This document shows, piece after piece, positions 37,280 through 49,186 of a DNA stretch of 64,000 bases. Source of the stretch: Pteria penguin (taxonomy: Eukaryota > Mollusca > Bivalvia > Pterioida > Pteriidae); the NCBI GenBank assembly GCA_035048485.1, contig CM068583.1, positions 63,050,306-63,114,305 of the forward strand, in the 5' to 3' direction. How positions within the stretch are numbered: the stretch's first letter is position 1; each line of letters begins with the position of its first letter. The translations under genes were made by a program, and so were the position numbers. The notes beneath the pieces were generated by a model. That model made no database searches and had not been told where the DNA came from. It saw nothing but the letters and a program-made list of their open reading frames with translations.

Positions 37280-38570
37280 TCAAAGTTTGAACCATAAATA
37301 TTGTTAGACAAAATTCTCCCTTATTTCAAAAATAAGGAGTCTTCTAGCATTTTCTATAACTACACATCACTAATTGCATCCAAGATACACAGTTACAAAA
37401 GTGTTTTGCTGCGTATTGATCTAAGCAACTCCTCTCTACATACTGAAGCTTGTGAATGCTCCTTCTCTTATTTCAAATATTCAGCGTGTTGTCCTGTTGT
37501 TACTGGAGATCTAAACATCGCCAAAAGCACCCAATTAATGAAACTTTTAAAGAAATGTTCAAAATATGGAGAGCCAAGATCTCTTACATGAAGTCAGAAT
37601 TCGAAATACTCATGAACTTATGTGAGAATGATTGAAGAAGAGCCGCAAAGAAAAAAAACTGAGAAGTGGACACTTTTTCAGAATGCATTAAATCTATTGG
37701 AGAATTGCAAAATAAAAGATTGTAAAAGTAACAAAGTTCCAGTTACACCAGGTTTAAATCTGTTTCAAAGAATCTTCTTGTTTGCAAGCTCAGTATATCA
37801 ATACTTAAGCAGATAAGGTTTTGAATAATTATATTTATAAGTTCTTATGTAAGCAAATACATTTTGACAACCTAGTGAAAGAATTACGGTAAGATTTTAA
37901 AGGTCCAAAATACAGAGAACCCAGATCATTCACATGGAGCCAAAATTTTGAGAATATTCAAATTCAAATATATAGTTATAGGCCATGATAAAATTTAATT
38001 TGTTAGGGAAAATTGTGATTCCAAAAATAAATGCACTGAAACAGTTGTCATTTAGATTTTGAACTTTCTTATCGATAACATTTTTGTGGTGTTTGGAGAA
38101 AGGGTTTTTCAACAAATTGTCGGCATTCCAAAGGTCACTAATTGTGCTCCGCTTCTGGCTAACATATTCCTTTACTCATACGAAGCTGAATTCATTCATT
38201 GCTTGGCTCTTGGCTTCAAATTCACCTACAGATATATAGATGACTTGCTTTCTGGAGGTCAAAGAAACCACAGAAAGTAGTAATTCTACTTCGTATTTAG
38301 ATATTATGTTGTCTTTCGACATTAATGGTCAATTGAAAACCTCACTCTATGACAAACGTGACGATTTCAATTTCGCTATCACAAACTTTCCTTTCATAAG
38401 TAGCAACATTCCATCATCGCCCGAATACGACGTATTCATATCTCTGTTAATACGTTATTCCAGAGCATGTTCAAATTACATTGACTGCTTAACCAGGGTT
38501 ATATATGTGCTAGACTAGCATCGTCACTGAGGAAGTTCTACGGTCGTTACGAGACTCTTATTACTCCATA
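37280..38570 (+). pseudogene. Naiad-like PLE with CxC linker and RT palm, rearranged
   Basis: Naiads are PLEs in which the nuclease precedes the RT, joined by a short linker with a CxC motif. Positions 37301-37591 encode a linker of that kind: ASKIHSYKSVLLRIDL, then EACECSFSYFKYSACCPVVT and GDLNI. A second linker piece (GPKYREPRSFTWSQNF) is at 37895-37950. The finger region is missing. RT resumes about 37962 with DNIFVVFGERVFQQIVGIP (38059-38130), NCAPLLANIFLYSYEAEF and RYIDDLLS with YIDD at 38233-38244. A 53-bp deletion after 38248 breaks the frame. VKETTESSNSTSYLDIMLSF, SLYDKRDDFNFAITNFPF and a stop-broken C-terminus end in LRKFYGRYETLITPYDISL near 38525-38585. No GIY-YIG domain is visible upstream. 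Confidence 0.82.
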
Positions 38571-38936
38571 TGATATCTCGTTATCCAGACTTTTAAATGA
38601 TATTCTGGACTGAGACCGATTGCGATCATTTTACACAGATTTGACACATGTCCTAGAAGGTTACCTACTTTGACTTCTCCATATATAAATACATATGGAA
38701 TTTACACGATTTGACTCTTTCTACTGGGTATATGTGACGGGTGTTGATAGCAAGCAGGAGATGCTCACTCTCCTCGGGCACCTGATCCAACTCCATCATA
38801 GGGGATCACATATGCTCTTCAGGTAGACATATTTTGTTATTTTCCACTTGGTTTTCATTTTCACTGATTTTGTATGTCCTCTGGTTTCATGATTTTTAGA
38901 CTTATGGTTTGGATTTATCCATCATCTTTACATTCT
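38571..38936 (+). mobile_element. T1 tail following the Naiad-like RT
   Basis: It runs from the RT stop region through gggtatatgtgacgggtgtt, gagatgctcactctcctcgg and ggtttggatttatccatcat to ctttacattc. Its link to the RT shows that solo T1 pieces elsewhere are 5'-truncated copies of the same element. Confidence 0.85.
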
Positions 38937-39420
38937 AATAACGGAAATCATATGCATGCTCATACAAATTTGCCAATGTTGAAAGTGATCACAAACATAC
39001 ATCTCTTCTCTCTCTCTATGTTTGGCATTAACTCAAATTATTTAGAATTAGACCTTCCTCCATAAAGTATGTTTCAACATTACTCACTAAACCTCGACCA
39101 GATTTAAATCCTTTCCTTCAAAAGTACTACTTAACAGTATTTTCCAGAAGTGGCAATAACCAAATATAGATCCTAAAATCCAAAACGAACTGTTAGAAGA
39201 TCTTAAATCCACTACTTTCAATAAAATTCACTGCATTTGTAAGATTTTCAACACATTAAACAACGATCCCCCATCAAAAATTAAAAGAGAGTCTCTTCGA
39301 AATAAATAAATGGTTTAATGATTCTACACCTATACTATGATACGTTTTGCGAGCAAGCATGAGATCCTTCTTTGAGGGGTAAATTATGCATCCTAGTAGA
39401 TATCCTTTGATATATTTTAA

Positions 39421-39475
39421 ATAATGTGGTATATTGTAACAATATGTGGTATATTCTAACAATATGTGGTATATT
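39421..39475. repeat. 20-bp short tandem repeat, about 3 copies
   Basis: The unit aatatgtggtatattctaac is repeated with one or two changes. Confidence 0.85.
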
Positions 39476-39672
39476 ATGTTGAATGCAAAATTATTATTTA
39501 CATTATAGTTATGTTTTATAACATAAAACTGGATGAAAAAATGACATACTCTTCGTATACGAATTCATGTCAAAATTTGAAGCACAGTAGAAATCTGTTT
39601 ATTAAAAATAGTTCACAGACATACATACATACATACATACATGTTGTTGTTGTTGTTATCATTTCAATTTTC

Positions 39673-39925
39673 TGTGGCTTAGTGAATGAGGTGATCGACT
39701 TCTGATCGGAGGGTCTCGGGTTCGATTCCCGCCTTGGACGCACCGGTGTTCTGTCTTTCGGATAAGATATTAAAAACTGAGGTCCCATGACACGGTAGGC
39801 GTGGCACGTAAACGATCCCTTACTGTTTAGGGTGGGTCCGTTGCAAAGGTAAAAATTTGCATCAAGCAGATGCCTTCACCATATTTGTGAAATAATCGTG
39901 GAGTAACGTAAAACAATAATCGTTC
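39673..39925 (+). mobile_element. SINE type C
   Basis: Head ggcttagtgaatgaggtgat, B box gggttcgattcccg, then caccggtgttctgtctttcg, gtaggcgtggcacgtaaacg and aataatcgtggagtaacgta. It lies next to (CATA)n and (TTG)n runs at about 39620-39660. Confidence 0.88.
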
Positions 39926-39939
39926 TAATGCTTTTATGG

Positions 39940-40215
39940 CTGTCCATTTTTAAAAACTGCAAGGGTATTCACGATAACCTGCAGGTTTTATTTGTGACGT
40001 CACGATACCCTACAGGTTTTGATATGATGTCACTGTGATTAGCGACTTAGTTTACAAAACCGTAACTCAGTGCGTACTGCCTTTAGTTGTAATTATTTTG
40101 TCAAATGCATTAGAATGGGGTTATCACGCTAACGCATCGCAGTGTTTCTGACAGGGTATTCGCCGATGCCCTGCCTGTCAGTTTTTATAAAACACTTGCA
40201 TCGTAACCCCTGAAT
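39940..40215. repeat. Unclassified repeat-like segment with SINE-like tail
   Basis: Two related phrases, gggtattcacgataacctgc and cacgataccctacaggtttt, surround gtgacgtcac; a third, gacagggtattcgccgatgc, follows. It ends cccctgaatcaatcaatcaa, the tail style of the type A SINE. Confidence 0.5.
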
Positions 40216-40607
40216 CAATCAATCAAATTTGTATGTGTGTGTGTGTGGGGGGGTTCTTTTTCAATTATTTAACTGTCACACACCAGTTAGTTTTACGTAT
40301 TAACAAATAATAATATCAATTTAGCAAGGCTTCCAGCCATATTTAACATATATATATATATGATATAAAACGAAAGCAAGTAATCTAGAGTGGTGGATTG
40401 ATGGATGAAGGAATGGTGGGTAGAAAGATGTACGATTAGATGAAAGAATATGATTTGATACGTGTTTGGGTCAATTGATGTATCAGTGGGAACGGGTACA
40501 TAAAGGGTTTGAGAAGTGGATCGATATCTAAGTGGATGGAGGGGTGAGATGATATCTGTAACCCACAGTCAGGGTTATGATGGTACTTTGTCGATTTCAA
40601 GTTATGG

Positions 40608-40614
<7 letters not shown>
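40216..40614. other. No gene seen; simple repeats
   Basis: It contains (TG)n plus a G run near 40232-40252 and a short TA run at 40348-40362. Nothing else is recognised. Confidence 0.55.
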
Positions 40615-40799
<185 letters not shown>

Positions 40800-41799
40800 C
40801 ATGAAATAAATTCCAAAGTCGTTGTTCTTATCATAAATACTTGTATGTATTAAAACACACATGTAAAAAACAAACAATTAAAATGAACAATGACGAAGTC
40901 TTTTTTTACTTAAAATATTTTCTATGGAATGTAATTGGATAATAATTATTAAGATATAAGAATGCCAAGCGGTGTAATAAATCTATCCACCACAAGGAAA
41001 ACAACTGACGTCTATGTCAACAAGCTTAAAATATCTAACCCTTATCCCAAAAACCTATATCAACGTGCATCCAAACATACTATGCTATATATAATGCCGC
41101 ACTCGATATGATGCTCCATGTATATAACACAGAGTAGATGCTATTGATATAAATATTTTATCAACCTACGTCACAGAATATTTTCAGTGTGGTGAGTTTC
41201 ATAAATAGCGCATGGCTTAAAATATAATTACAAAATTACAAATGTGCAATGGAGTTTCAGATATGTAGGTATCGACACTTCAGATTCCTGTTAGAATCCG
41301 GAAACTAATTAGACCAATATATTAAGCTTTAAAGTCGTAAAATCCTATAACGTCACTCGAAGACAAATATAGTGTATCAACTTACAACTGATTTTTCAAA
41401 ATAACTCCGCTATAAGATTGATTCATTCATGGAAATCTATCTCAGCGTAAGGTTTCATTAAATCAGATATAATATAAACTGACGGAGTTCAGTATACATT
41501 ATATTATCTGATGAGTGGAAAGTGTGCTTGTAAAGCGGACGATCAAAATTAATTAAACACATACTATCACCTTAAATAACCGTCAGAATCAGTATGGCAA
41601 TTGTTCTATGGTTGAATAATTCATAGGTTTTGACGCTAAGGTGTGAAATAACTGGCCATGGGTTTAATTCTATATTTCAAAATATCGCCGCTGTTTTACC
41701 ATTTAATAACGATAAATCTGATACCTATGGACACACGTTATACTCCTACTGTAACGGTCAGAAATAAACCTTTGGAAAAACCAACAAAAATCACTAAGA
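40800..41799. other. No gene recognised
   Basis: AT-rich sequence without supported features. Confidence 0.5.
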
Positions 41800-43380
41800 T
41801 TTTAAAAATTAAAAACAATTCAACAATTTAGTTAGGAGATGGTCAAAAAGGGAAGAAGTGGAGCCTGACATTCTCTCCGAGTGGATGAAATCCATAGGAG
41901 AACTACTCAAAAGAAGAATAGGTTGTCTCAGGCATTCGGTAAGAACCAGACACGAATCTACATTTAATGACCCTGATGTAGCCAGAGAACTCTCTGAACT
42001 CCACAAACAATATATTATTGTCTCAGCTGACAAAGCAGCAAACAATTATATCTTCGTTTACAAAAGATTTTACATTAATTGTCTGTTAGAGGAACTTGGA
42101 TTACACTCTGCACCTGGAAATCCAACATACACACAAACAAATTTATCTATTTCTGTAATTCTTCAAAACCACAAATCTGTCCTCGAGTCTTTTGGAATTA
42201 CCACGACAAACTCTGACCTTGAATTACCCTATATTTATTGGATTCCAAAACTGCACAAAACCCTTACAAACATCATTTCATTGCTGGTTCTTCCAAGTGT
42301 ACCACCAAACCTCTATCCATATTGCTAACGAAGATTTTGACACAATCAAGCATGGTCTTCAAATTTACTGTGATACCGCATACTCCAGAAGCGGAATAAA
42401 TCAGATGTGGATCCTCAAGAATTCTAAAGAACTTTCAGAGAATCAAAATCTCCGAAATTTAATAATATTTTCAGCATCAAATCTTTTGACTTCTCCTCGC
42501 TCTACACTACAATTCCGCATTAAAAGCTCAAAAACAGACTTGTTACAATTATTCGAAATACTTTTTTCCATAAAAATGGAAAAAAGAATAGATATAAATA
42601 TCTTGTCATTGGGCGGGAAGATACATATTTTGTAAAAGAACACTCTGATGCAAAACACAAACATACCGAAGATCAAATCATCAAAATGCTGGAATTTTTA
42701 ATAGAAAGAAAAAAGAGGAGTTACCGGCTCAGTTATGTGGCAGAAGTCACCATGGAACTATATAGACAATATTTTCGTGGTGTTTGGAGGGAACATTTTT
42801 CAGCAAATCATTGGCATTCCCATGGGAACTAACTGCGCCCCTCTTCTTACTGACATTTTCTTGTATTCGTATGAGGCAGAATTTATTCAAAACATGCTCT
42901 ACACAGGCAGAAAAAGCCTTGCATCTCAGTTTAATTTTACGTAGATATATAGACGACGTATTGTCAATCAATAATCCTAACTTTAAGGATTACATACATG
43001 AAATCTATCCCCATGAACTTGAGATAAAAGAGACAACCGAGAGCAAGAATTCCACTTCGTATCTGGATATATTTTTAACTTTCGACAATAATGGTCATTT
43101 GAACACCTCTCTATATGACAAACGTGACGGTATTAACTTCCAAATAACTAATTTTCCGTTTCTTTGCAGCAATATCCCGTCCTCACCTGCCTATGGAGTT
43201 TTTATATCTCAACTTATAAGGTACGCAAGAGCTTGTTCTCTATACGACTGGCCACTGAGTTGCTCATGCAAGGATTTGTTAAAGAACGTCTGAAATCGTC
43301 ACTGAGGAAGTTCTACGGTCTGATCTTGTACGAAAATATGATGTGCCTCTTTCTGGAATGATTAATAATATTCTGGAATG
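41800..43380 (+). pseudogene. Naiad-like PLE reverse transcriptase, most complete coding span
   Basis: Order of recognisable parts: post-linker LSEWMKSIGELLKRRIGCLR (41875-41935), the DKG-equivalent SADKAANNYIFVYKRFY (42025-42075), the finger motif PYIYWIPKLHKT (42225-42262), then MWILKNSKEL (42405-42435) and a worn motif A region. At 42706-42761 a 56-bp piece of another PLE end is inserted, flanked by ATAGA. After it come DNIFVVFGGNIFQQIIGIPM, GTNCAPLLTDIFLYSYEAEF, a frameshift at about 42940, RYIDDVLSINN (YIDD intact), TTESKNSTSYLDIFLTF, SLYDKRDGINFQITNFPF and SSLRKFYG near 43290-43315. Several frameshifts make it non-functional. No nuclease domain is visible upstream. Confidence 0.85.
42706..42761 (-). 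mobile_element. 56-bp R-repeat terminus inserted in the Naiad-like RT
   Basis: On the minus strand it reads atagttccatggtgacttct, gccacataactgagccggta and ends actcctcttttttctt. Direct repeats ATAGA at 42701-42705 and 42762-42766 flank it. Removing the insert and one repeat restores continuity of the host frame at FLI/DNIFV. Confidence 0.85.
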
Positions 43381-43494
43381 CGACTAAATGACCTGTTCAG
43401 TTACCACCAAATATGGCATTTGTATACCAGTTTTCTACTTTCGTATGTACAATTAGGAAACCAAAACTCCTGATTATGACATGTTTCTTAAGAA

Positions 43495-43645
43495 CTGCTG
43501 TGACGGGTGATGCATGCAAACAGGAGACGCTTACTCTTCCAGGGCACCTGGTCTCACCTCGGAATTTTTCAGTATTTCGGGGTTCACATCAGTTCCTTTT
43601 TGAAACTTATACGATTTTGTATCTGTCCTTGGACTTTGAGAATGA
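43495..43645 (+). mobile_element. T2 tail following the Naiad-like RT
   Basis: It reads ctgctgtgacgggtgatgca, tgcaaacaggagacgcttac, gggcacctggtctcacctcg and gtatctgtccttggactttg. Its tail type differs from T1. Confidence 0.75.
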
Positions 43646-44764
43646 TTAACGGTTTGGAACTACTTCGATATTGATTACAAACAAACAAAAACAATAAAGT
43701 TATACATAATGCTTACAACGACAAAGTCCAATGAAGGTGTACGTAACTGGCAATTCCGGAACGCTGAAGTCCGTAATACACACACTGTTTATAATATGAA
43801 TAAAATGTCCAGTGTACAATCCAATTCAAGCAGTCAATTAACACGTATATACGTAGATATGTAATGTAGTGCAATGCATGCTTTATATACATTTTCATAA
43901 TTTCTAGACTTTTCTAGTTTCTATAATGTTCAAATGATTTCCAATATAGAAACATCCAAATTCATAAGAACTTGCAAGAACATTCGCAAATCATTATGGA
44001 AGTAAACAAGTTCTGTAACGTTCAACTACAAACCTTTCTAGTACTTAAAAAACCATCCAATAATATATACAAAAATAAACCAGTACATCAGCTTCGTACT
44101 AATGCATTTTACTTATAATTAACTTCCTAACTTGAAAAGAACGGCAAACTGACATCTAACTATATCACAGATGTGATAACTTCTTTTTTTCTTTCTTTCT
44201 TTCGTTTTAGTCATAAATTGTCCTCGTGTAGCAATATACCTCTGACCTACATATGGTGTTTATGTCTCACAGTTACTTCAATACACATATCATTACATCG
44301 AATGATTACTTATGCATAGGATTTTTCTACTTCTCAAAACTAGTTGAATCACAAAGAAGAATTTTATATGGGTTTTGGGCAATTGATAATCGAAATTTGC
44401 TGTTCTTTTATTTAAAGAAAAGTTTATAGATAAAATTCATTTTTCAAATGGAAAGATAATGTGTAGTCCCATGTCGATTCCGTACTTTCGCCTTCATGTT
44501 AAGTTTTCTGATTGTGCAGTATGTGTGAAATCATGAAAACCTTGCATGCCTTCATAATTGGAGGTTTATAGTTAATCATATGAAGTTTTATTTAAATTTA
44601 TCCTAACAAAAATGGCATTAGTAATTTTAGTCACGTTATGATTTTCAGAGAAAGTCATCCCATTAGGGAGCGTGTATGTTTAAAGAATTTCAGAATTGAT
44701 AGAATAAACCTTAAACAACAAAAAAAAAATAAAAATAAATAAATAAAAAAAAAAATAAAAGTTA
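43646..44764. other. No gene recognised
   Basis: AT-rich, with A-rich low complexity near 44720-44760. No supported feature. Confidence 0.5.
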
Positions 44765-44945
44765 GTGACTCAGCCATTTGTCAGAAGTCCCCATGGATAT
44801 TACAGTACAGTAACGATACCGACTAGGGACGGTCATTTAATGTCTCAATACTCAATCAATTGGTGTAGTTAACCTGTTTACGGGTCCATCTTCCCACTCA
44901 CCGCAACAGCAGAATAATCAAAGGACACACACTTAAAATCATAAC
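44765..44945 (-). mobile_element. R-repeat fragment, minus strand
   Basis: Plus strand: ctcagccatttgtcagaagt, ccccatggatattacagtac, gatac.cgactagggacggtc, gttaacctgtttacgggtcc and cttcccactcaccgcaacag. Confidence 0.8.
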
Positions 44946-44962
44946 TATTCTTCCATATAAAA

Positions 44963-45225
44963 GCCGGTGTGGCCTAGTGGATAAGGTACTCGGCTATTGA
45001 TCGAGAGGTCCCGGGTTCGACTCCCGCCCTGGACACACCGGTGTTCTGTCTTTCGGATGCGACCGTAAAAATCGAGGTCCCGTGTCACGATAGGCGTGGC
45101 ACGTAAAAGATCCCTCACTGCTTCGGGTGGGTACGTTGCAAAGGTCTAAATTTGTATGCAATGCATCAAATAGATGTCTTCACCATGTATGTGAAATAAT
45201 CGTGGAGTGACGTAAAGTAAAAAAC
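44963..45225 (+). mobile_element. SINE type C, best full-length copy
   Basis: A 5' tRNA-like head gccggtgtggcctagtggat (A box) with B box ggttcgactcc at 45014-45024, then acaccggtgttctgtctttc, gataggcgtggcacgtaaaa, ctcactgcttcgggtgggta and a 3' part ending aataatcgtggagtgacgta. RNA polymerase III transcription is the expected mode. It lies directly beside the R-repeat fragment at 44765-44945. Confidence 0.92.
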
Positions 45226-45249
45226 GAAGAAGTACAGAAGGGTAAAGCA

Positions 45250-45415
45250 TACCTCATAGTCCATGGAATAAAGGGAACAAAATCGTGTTTATTGTCATAT
45301 TCAGACAAATGCGAACCTCAATAAAATCGAGGTGAGGCCAGGTGCCCGGGAGGAGTAAACGTCCCCTGGTTGCATGCAACAACCGTCGCAAAAGTCCTGC
45401 AACAACCTTTCAAGT
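45250..45415 (-). mobile_element. T2 tail, minus strand
   Basis: The minus strand reads ggttgttgcatgcaaccagg, ctcctcccgggcacctggcc, ttcgcatttgtctgaatatg and agtccatggactatgaggta-type ends. It lies downstream of the minus-strand RT at 45611-46310. Confidence 0.8.
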
Positions 45416-45610
45416 GGAGGAGGTAGATATATAAATATACACGTAAGAACATTCGAAGGAGACAGGAACACGAAGTCAAATTTTCCCATTCAAGGCAAGA
45501 AATACTGCCTGTCTGAAATCCCGGTGTCGGAAACGCAGGTGAATAAATAAATAAATATGCATTTATATACGCATTATGTCAAATCAAGTATAGTCAAAAA
45601 GTTAAGATGG

Positions 45611-46310
45611 TTATTTTGTACGGTCAGGTCCCAATATATCGGTTAACATTCTTGAAAGAGGAATCTGAAATTGCAAGAGATCCCTATAACGACCATAGAA
45701 CTTCCTCAGTGCCAATTTCAAACGTTCCTCAATATATCCTTGTGAGAGTAGTTTCGTGGCAAGAAGCCTCGCTCTCAGGACGAAATTTTCGTATTTAGAG
45801 CATGCCCTGGCATAGCGTATAAGTTGTGAAATGAAGACGCCATATGCGGGAGAGGAAGGTATGTTGCTACTCAGAAAAGGAAAGTTGGTAATAATGAAAT
45901 TGAAATTGTCACGTTTGTCATAGAGAGAGGTTACTAATGAACCATCGTCACTAATTGATAACAGTATATCGAGGTATGAAGCAGAAGATGCGCTCTCTGT
46001 AGTATCTTTTATATTGAGTTCCTTTGGATATATGATGTTGAGGTGATCCTCAAATACAGGGTTATTAATTGACAAAACATCATCGATGTATCTGTATGAA
46101 AAGTTAAACCGAGATGCTAATTGTTTATTGTCTTTAGAGAGCAGAGACTGTATGAATTCTGTTTCGTAGAGTACAAAAATATGTCGGCCAGAAGAGGAAC
46201 GCAATTAGTACCCACAGGAATGCCAACAATCTGTTGGAACATTTTCCCACCAAATATCACAAAATATCTATAAGAAATTCTAACATCTGGATGATCTCTT
46301 TTCTTGTATA
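45611..46310 (-). pseudogene. Naiad-like PLE reverse transcriptase, best-preserved palm, minus strand
   Basis: A single open frame of about 190 residues runs from 46204 to 45611. It reads ETEFIQSLLSKDNKQLASRF, RYIDDVLSINNPVFEDHLNI, TTESASSASYLDILLSI, SLYDKRDNFNFIITNFPFLS, SSNIPSSPAYGVFISQLIRY and ends LRKFYGRYRDLLQFQIPL...DILGPDRT. The catalytic YIDD is intact. Just upstream (46204-46310), in another frame, FGGKMFQQIVGIPVGTNC gives motif B with P/V changes, so a frameshift lies near 46170-46200. The 5' half is absent. With its T2 tail this is a 5'-truncated insertion. No start codon is meaningful here. Confidence 0.88.
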
Positions 46311-46489
46311 CTTGCTGCTGGAATCAGACTGTTCCTTTACAAAATATGTGTCGTTGTGGCCTAAAACGATATACTTATACCTGCTAATTCCTTTTTAACG
46401 ACAATTAATCAATCAGTCAAGTCCATATAGAGATCAAGGGTCAAATTGTCTCAATTTGAGAGGTCATAAAACACATATGGTAATGCAGA

Positions 46490-46985
46490 AAAGTATCTTG
46501 GCATCAAAAATGTATTAAGAAATATCGCAAAAGACATGCACATAAAACATTACCACAACGACATTGCAAAACATTCAATTACACTGCAGTCACGATACCA
46601 ACATAGGCCGGTCATTTAAAATAAGAAACGTCACTCAATTGCTGTGATTAAACGGTCATCACAATCAAAGGACACTCAATAAAAAAAAAATTATAAATCA
46701 TCTTCCATATACAGAACAAGGACCATCAGATGTTTCAAGTCTAGGAGTCATAGAAACTTTTAACACGAAACGTTTTATTGAATAGTATGCTAATATGAAA
46801 AATATGTTATGTTGATCGACATTACCATAAGTCAACCGTGCTCTTCCCATCTGTAAGAGAGCTCAGATAATTCATCTATAGCAGTCTCGACTATCACTCA
46901 GAGGGGACGAGGCCCAGGACCTTGTCTCCCCTGAATAGGTTTGGACAAGGCCCGTCATAGAGTCCCCATGGCCCTGTTAGCCAGA
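46490..46985 (-). mobile_element. R repeat following family-3 RT, minus strand
   Basis: Plus strand: aagacatgcacataaaacat, taccaacataggccggtcat, gattaaacggtcatcacaat, ttatatacagaacaaggacc-type sequence, gtaagagagctcagataatt and gacgaggcccaggaccttgt. Upstream on the minus strand is the RT C-terminus (46986-47300). Confidence 0.8.
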
Positions 46986-47300
46986 GTGCAACGTTCAAAT
47001 AAAAGTATATAAGGTTGTAGGGGCCCCAATAGAAGATCTATGGTTTTTGCTATGATCTCGAGGTCATACCGTCGATGTCGAAGAAGTTTATGTATTTAAG
47101 AACCCGAAAAGATGAAATTATCGGAACCTATGGCCCTCCTTAGTTTGTACTCTAGGTCACCGAAATTGGGATGAGGAATTCCGCTTGATATTTCCGAATT
47201 GAGTTAAAAAGTCTGAAATAGATATGTAAAATTTACCAAATATTTTTCAAATGATACATGTATCTATAACCATTAGTCTAGTTTCAAAGTGATTTTGATA
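46986..47300 (-). pseudogene. Family-3 PLE C-terminal relic, minus strand
   Basis: The minus strand resembles 57960-58260: a worn SELL..FRNISF-like stretch, aattcctcatcccaatttcg gtgac, then gatctcgaggtcataccgtc complements and acaaccttatatacttttat. Only fragments of the frame remain. Confidence 0.6.
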
Positions 47301-47514
47301 ATTTTTGTGAAGTTCCTAAACATTACACGTAACCTAACATCAGGAAAAAGGGTATAATAACACTTAAGTCAAACCCTCTGCGGGAATCCTTTTTAAGAAC
47401 TACACACTGCAAAAGGAAATAAGTGTGACGTTAATAGAAAATATAAAAGAAACCGGTGTCATATGACTTTGGCAGCACAGCAGACATTCACGGACCCCTG
47501 AAGATAAAAGAAAA

Positions 47515-47765
47515 AAGAGGAGTTGCTGGCTCAGTTATGTGGCAGACGTCACCATGGAGCTATACAATACATGAATATAAATAATATACTAGAACATATA
47601 ACACATTACAAAAATATTTGATTGTAATGCAATTACGATACTGACTTAGGACGGTCATTTAATTTTACAAAAGCCAAACAAATGGTGTGGTTAACCGGTT
47701 TACGGGCCCACCTTCCCACTCACCGTTACAGCAGAACAATCAAAGGACGTACATTTAAAAATTTA
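47515..47765 (-). mobile_element. R repeat, solo, minus strand
   Basis: Plus strand: gaggagttgctggctcagtt, atgtggcagacgtcaccatg, ctgacttaggacggtcattt, ggtgtggttaaccggtttac and actcaccgttacagcagaac. It matches 29375-29765 closely on the opposite strand. Confidence 0.85.
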
Positions 47766-48160
47766 TAAGACCAGATGCCCCTGTACCACATGCTGAGCGT
47801 CTAGGGACATAAAAATATAAGGTGGTCACGTTTATCATATCTATTTGTATAAAATAAAACATTATACTAGGTCATTATACAATACAATTCGTATGCAAAT
47901 CAGACTCCCTTTTAATCCCCCTATTTTTACCGTCTTCTTTTTTCAATTTTTGCATCAACAACTCGCCACACCAACAATTTTATTGCCTTCTTGAACAATT
48001 CCATCTCATTTGAAAGTTTATTTATTTGTTCATTTATTTTAGTAATATTATTATTTTTGTTTTATTTTATTTTTTATTTATCCATTTATTTATTTTTTTT
48101 TTTTCATTTATTATTTTTTTTTTATTATATCATCATTTTTTTTAAGTCCTTTCTTTGAAA
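47766..48160. other. No gene; T-rich low complexity
   Basis: Positions 48000-48145 are runs of ttatt and poly-T. Nothing else is recognised. Confidence 0.6.
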
Positions 48161-48890
48161 AGAACCATATGACCATATGCGTGAATCAATGAAACAGCTG
48201 TCATTCAGATGTTGAACTTTCTTATCGATAACATTTTTGTGGTGTTTGGAGGTAAGGTTTTTCAACAAATTGTCGGCATTCCAATGGGCACTAACTGTGC
48301 TCCGCTTCTGGCTGACATCTTCCTTTACTCGTACAAAGTTGAATTCATTCAGTCTTTGCTTTCGCAAGGAAAAAATCCAATTGGCTCTTGGCTTCAATTT
48401 TACTTACAGATATACAGATGACTTGCTTTCAATCAATAATCCTTCATTCGCGGATTACCTTAGCATCATCTATCCAAGTGAACTGGAGGTCAAAGAAACC
48501 ACAGAAAGTAGTAATTCTACTTCGTATTTAGATATTATGTTGTCTTTCGATATTAATGGTCAATTGAAAACCTCTATGAAAAACGAGACGATTTCAATTT
48601 CGCTATCACAAACTTTCCTTTCATAAGTAGCAACATTCCATCATCGCCCGCATACGGCGTATTCATATCACAGTTAATACGTTATTCCAGAGCATGTTCA
48701 AATTACAATGACTTTGTTCTGAGGGCTAGGCGACTTTTTGAGCTGCTCAATCAGGGTTTTATATGTGCTAGACTAGCAACGTCACTGAGGAAGTTCTGCG
48801 GTCGTTACGAGACTCTTATTACTCCATATGATATCTCATTATCCAGACTTTTAAATGATATTCTGGACAGAGACCGATTCCGATCATTTT
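48161..48890 (+). pseudogene. Naiad-like PLE reverse transcriptase, 5'-truncated
   Basis: It starts near motif B: MLNFLIDNIFVVFGGKVFQQ (48209), IVGIPMGTNCAPLLADIFLY, then a frameshift near 48380 and GFNFTYRYTDDLLSINNPSF. The catalytic box is YTDD at 48411-48422, altered from YIDD at a tolerant position. ELEVKETTESSNSTSYLDIM follows, a deletion at about 48575, then ISSNIPSSPAYGVFISQLIR and ATSLRKFCGRYETLITPYDI SLSRLLNDIL. It shares the T1 tail (48830-49186) and subfamily with 37280-38570 and 58835-59690. Confidence 0.87.
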
Positions 48891-49186
48891 ACACCTTCTA
48901 TACTAGAAGGTTACCTACTTCGACTTCTCCATATATAAATACATATGGAATTTACACGATTTGACTCTTTCTACTGGGTATATGTGACGGGTGTTGCTAG
49001 CAAGCAGGAGATGCTCACTCTCCCCGGGCACCTGATCTCACTCCATCACAGGGTTCACATATGCTCTTCAAGTAGACATATTTTGTTATTTTCCACTTGT
49101 TTTTCATTTTCACTGATTTTGTAAGTCCTCTGGTTTCATGATTTTTGGACTTGTGGTTTGGATATATCCATCATTTTTACATTCAC
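48830..49186 (+). mobile_element. T1 tail following the RT
   Basis: It overlaps the RT end and continues through gggtatatgtgacgggtgtt, caagcaggagatgctcactc and catatgctcttcaagtagac to catcatttttacattc. Confidence 0.85.
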
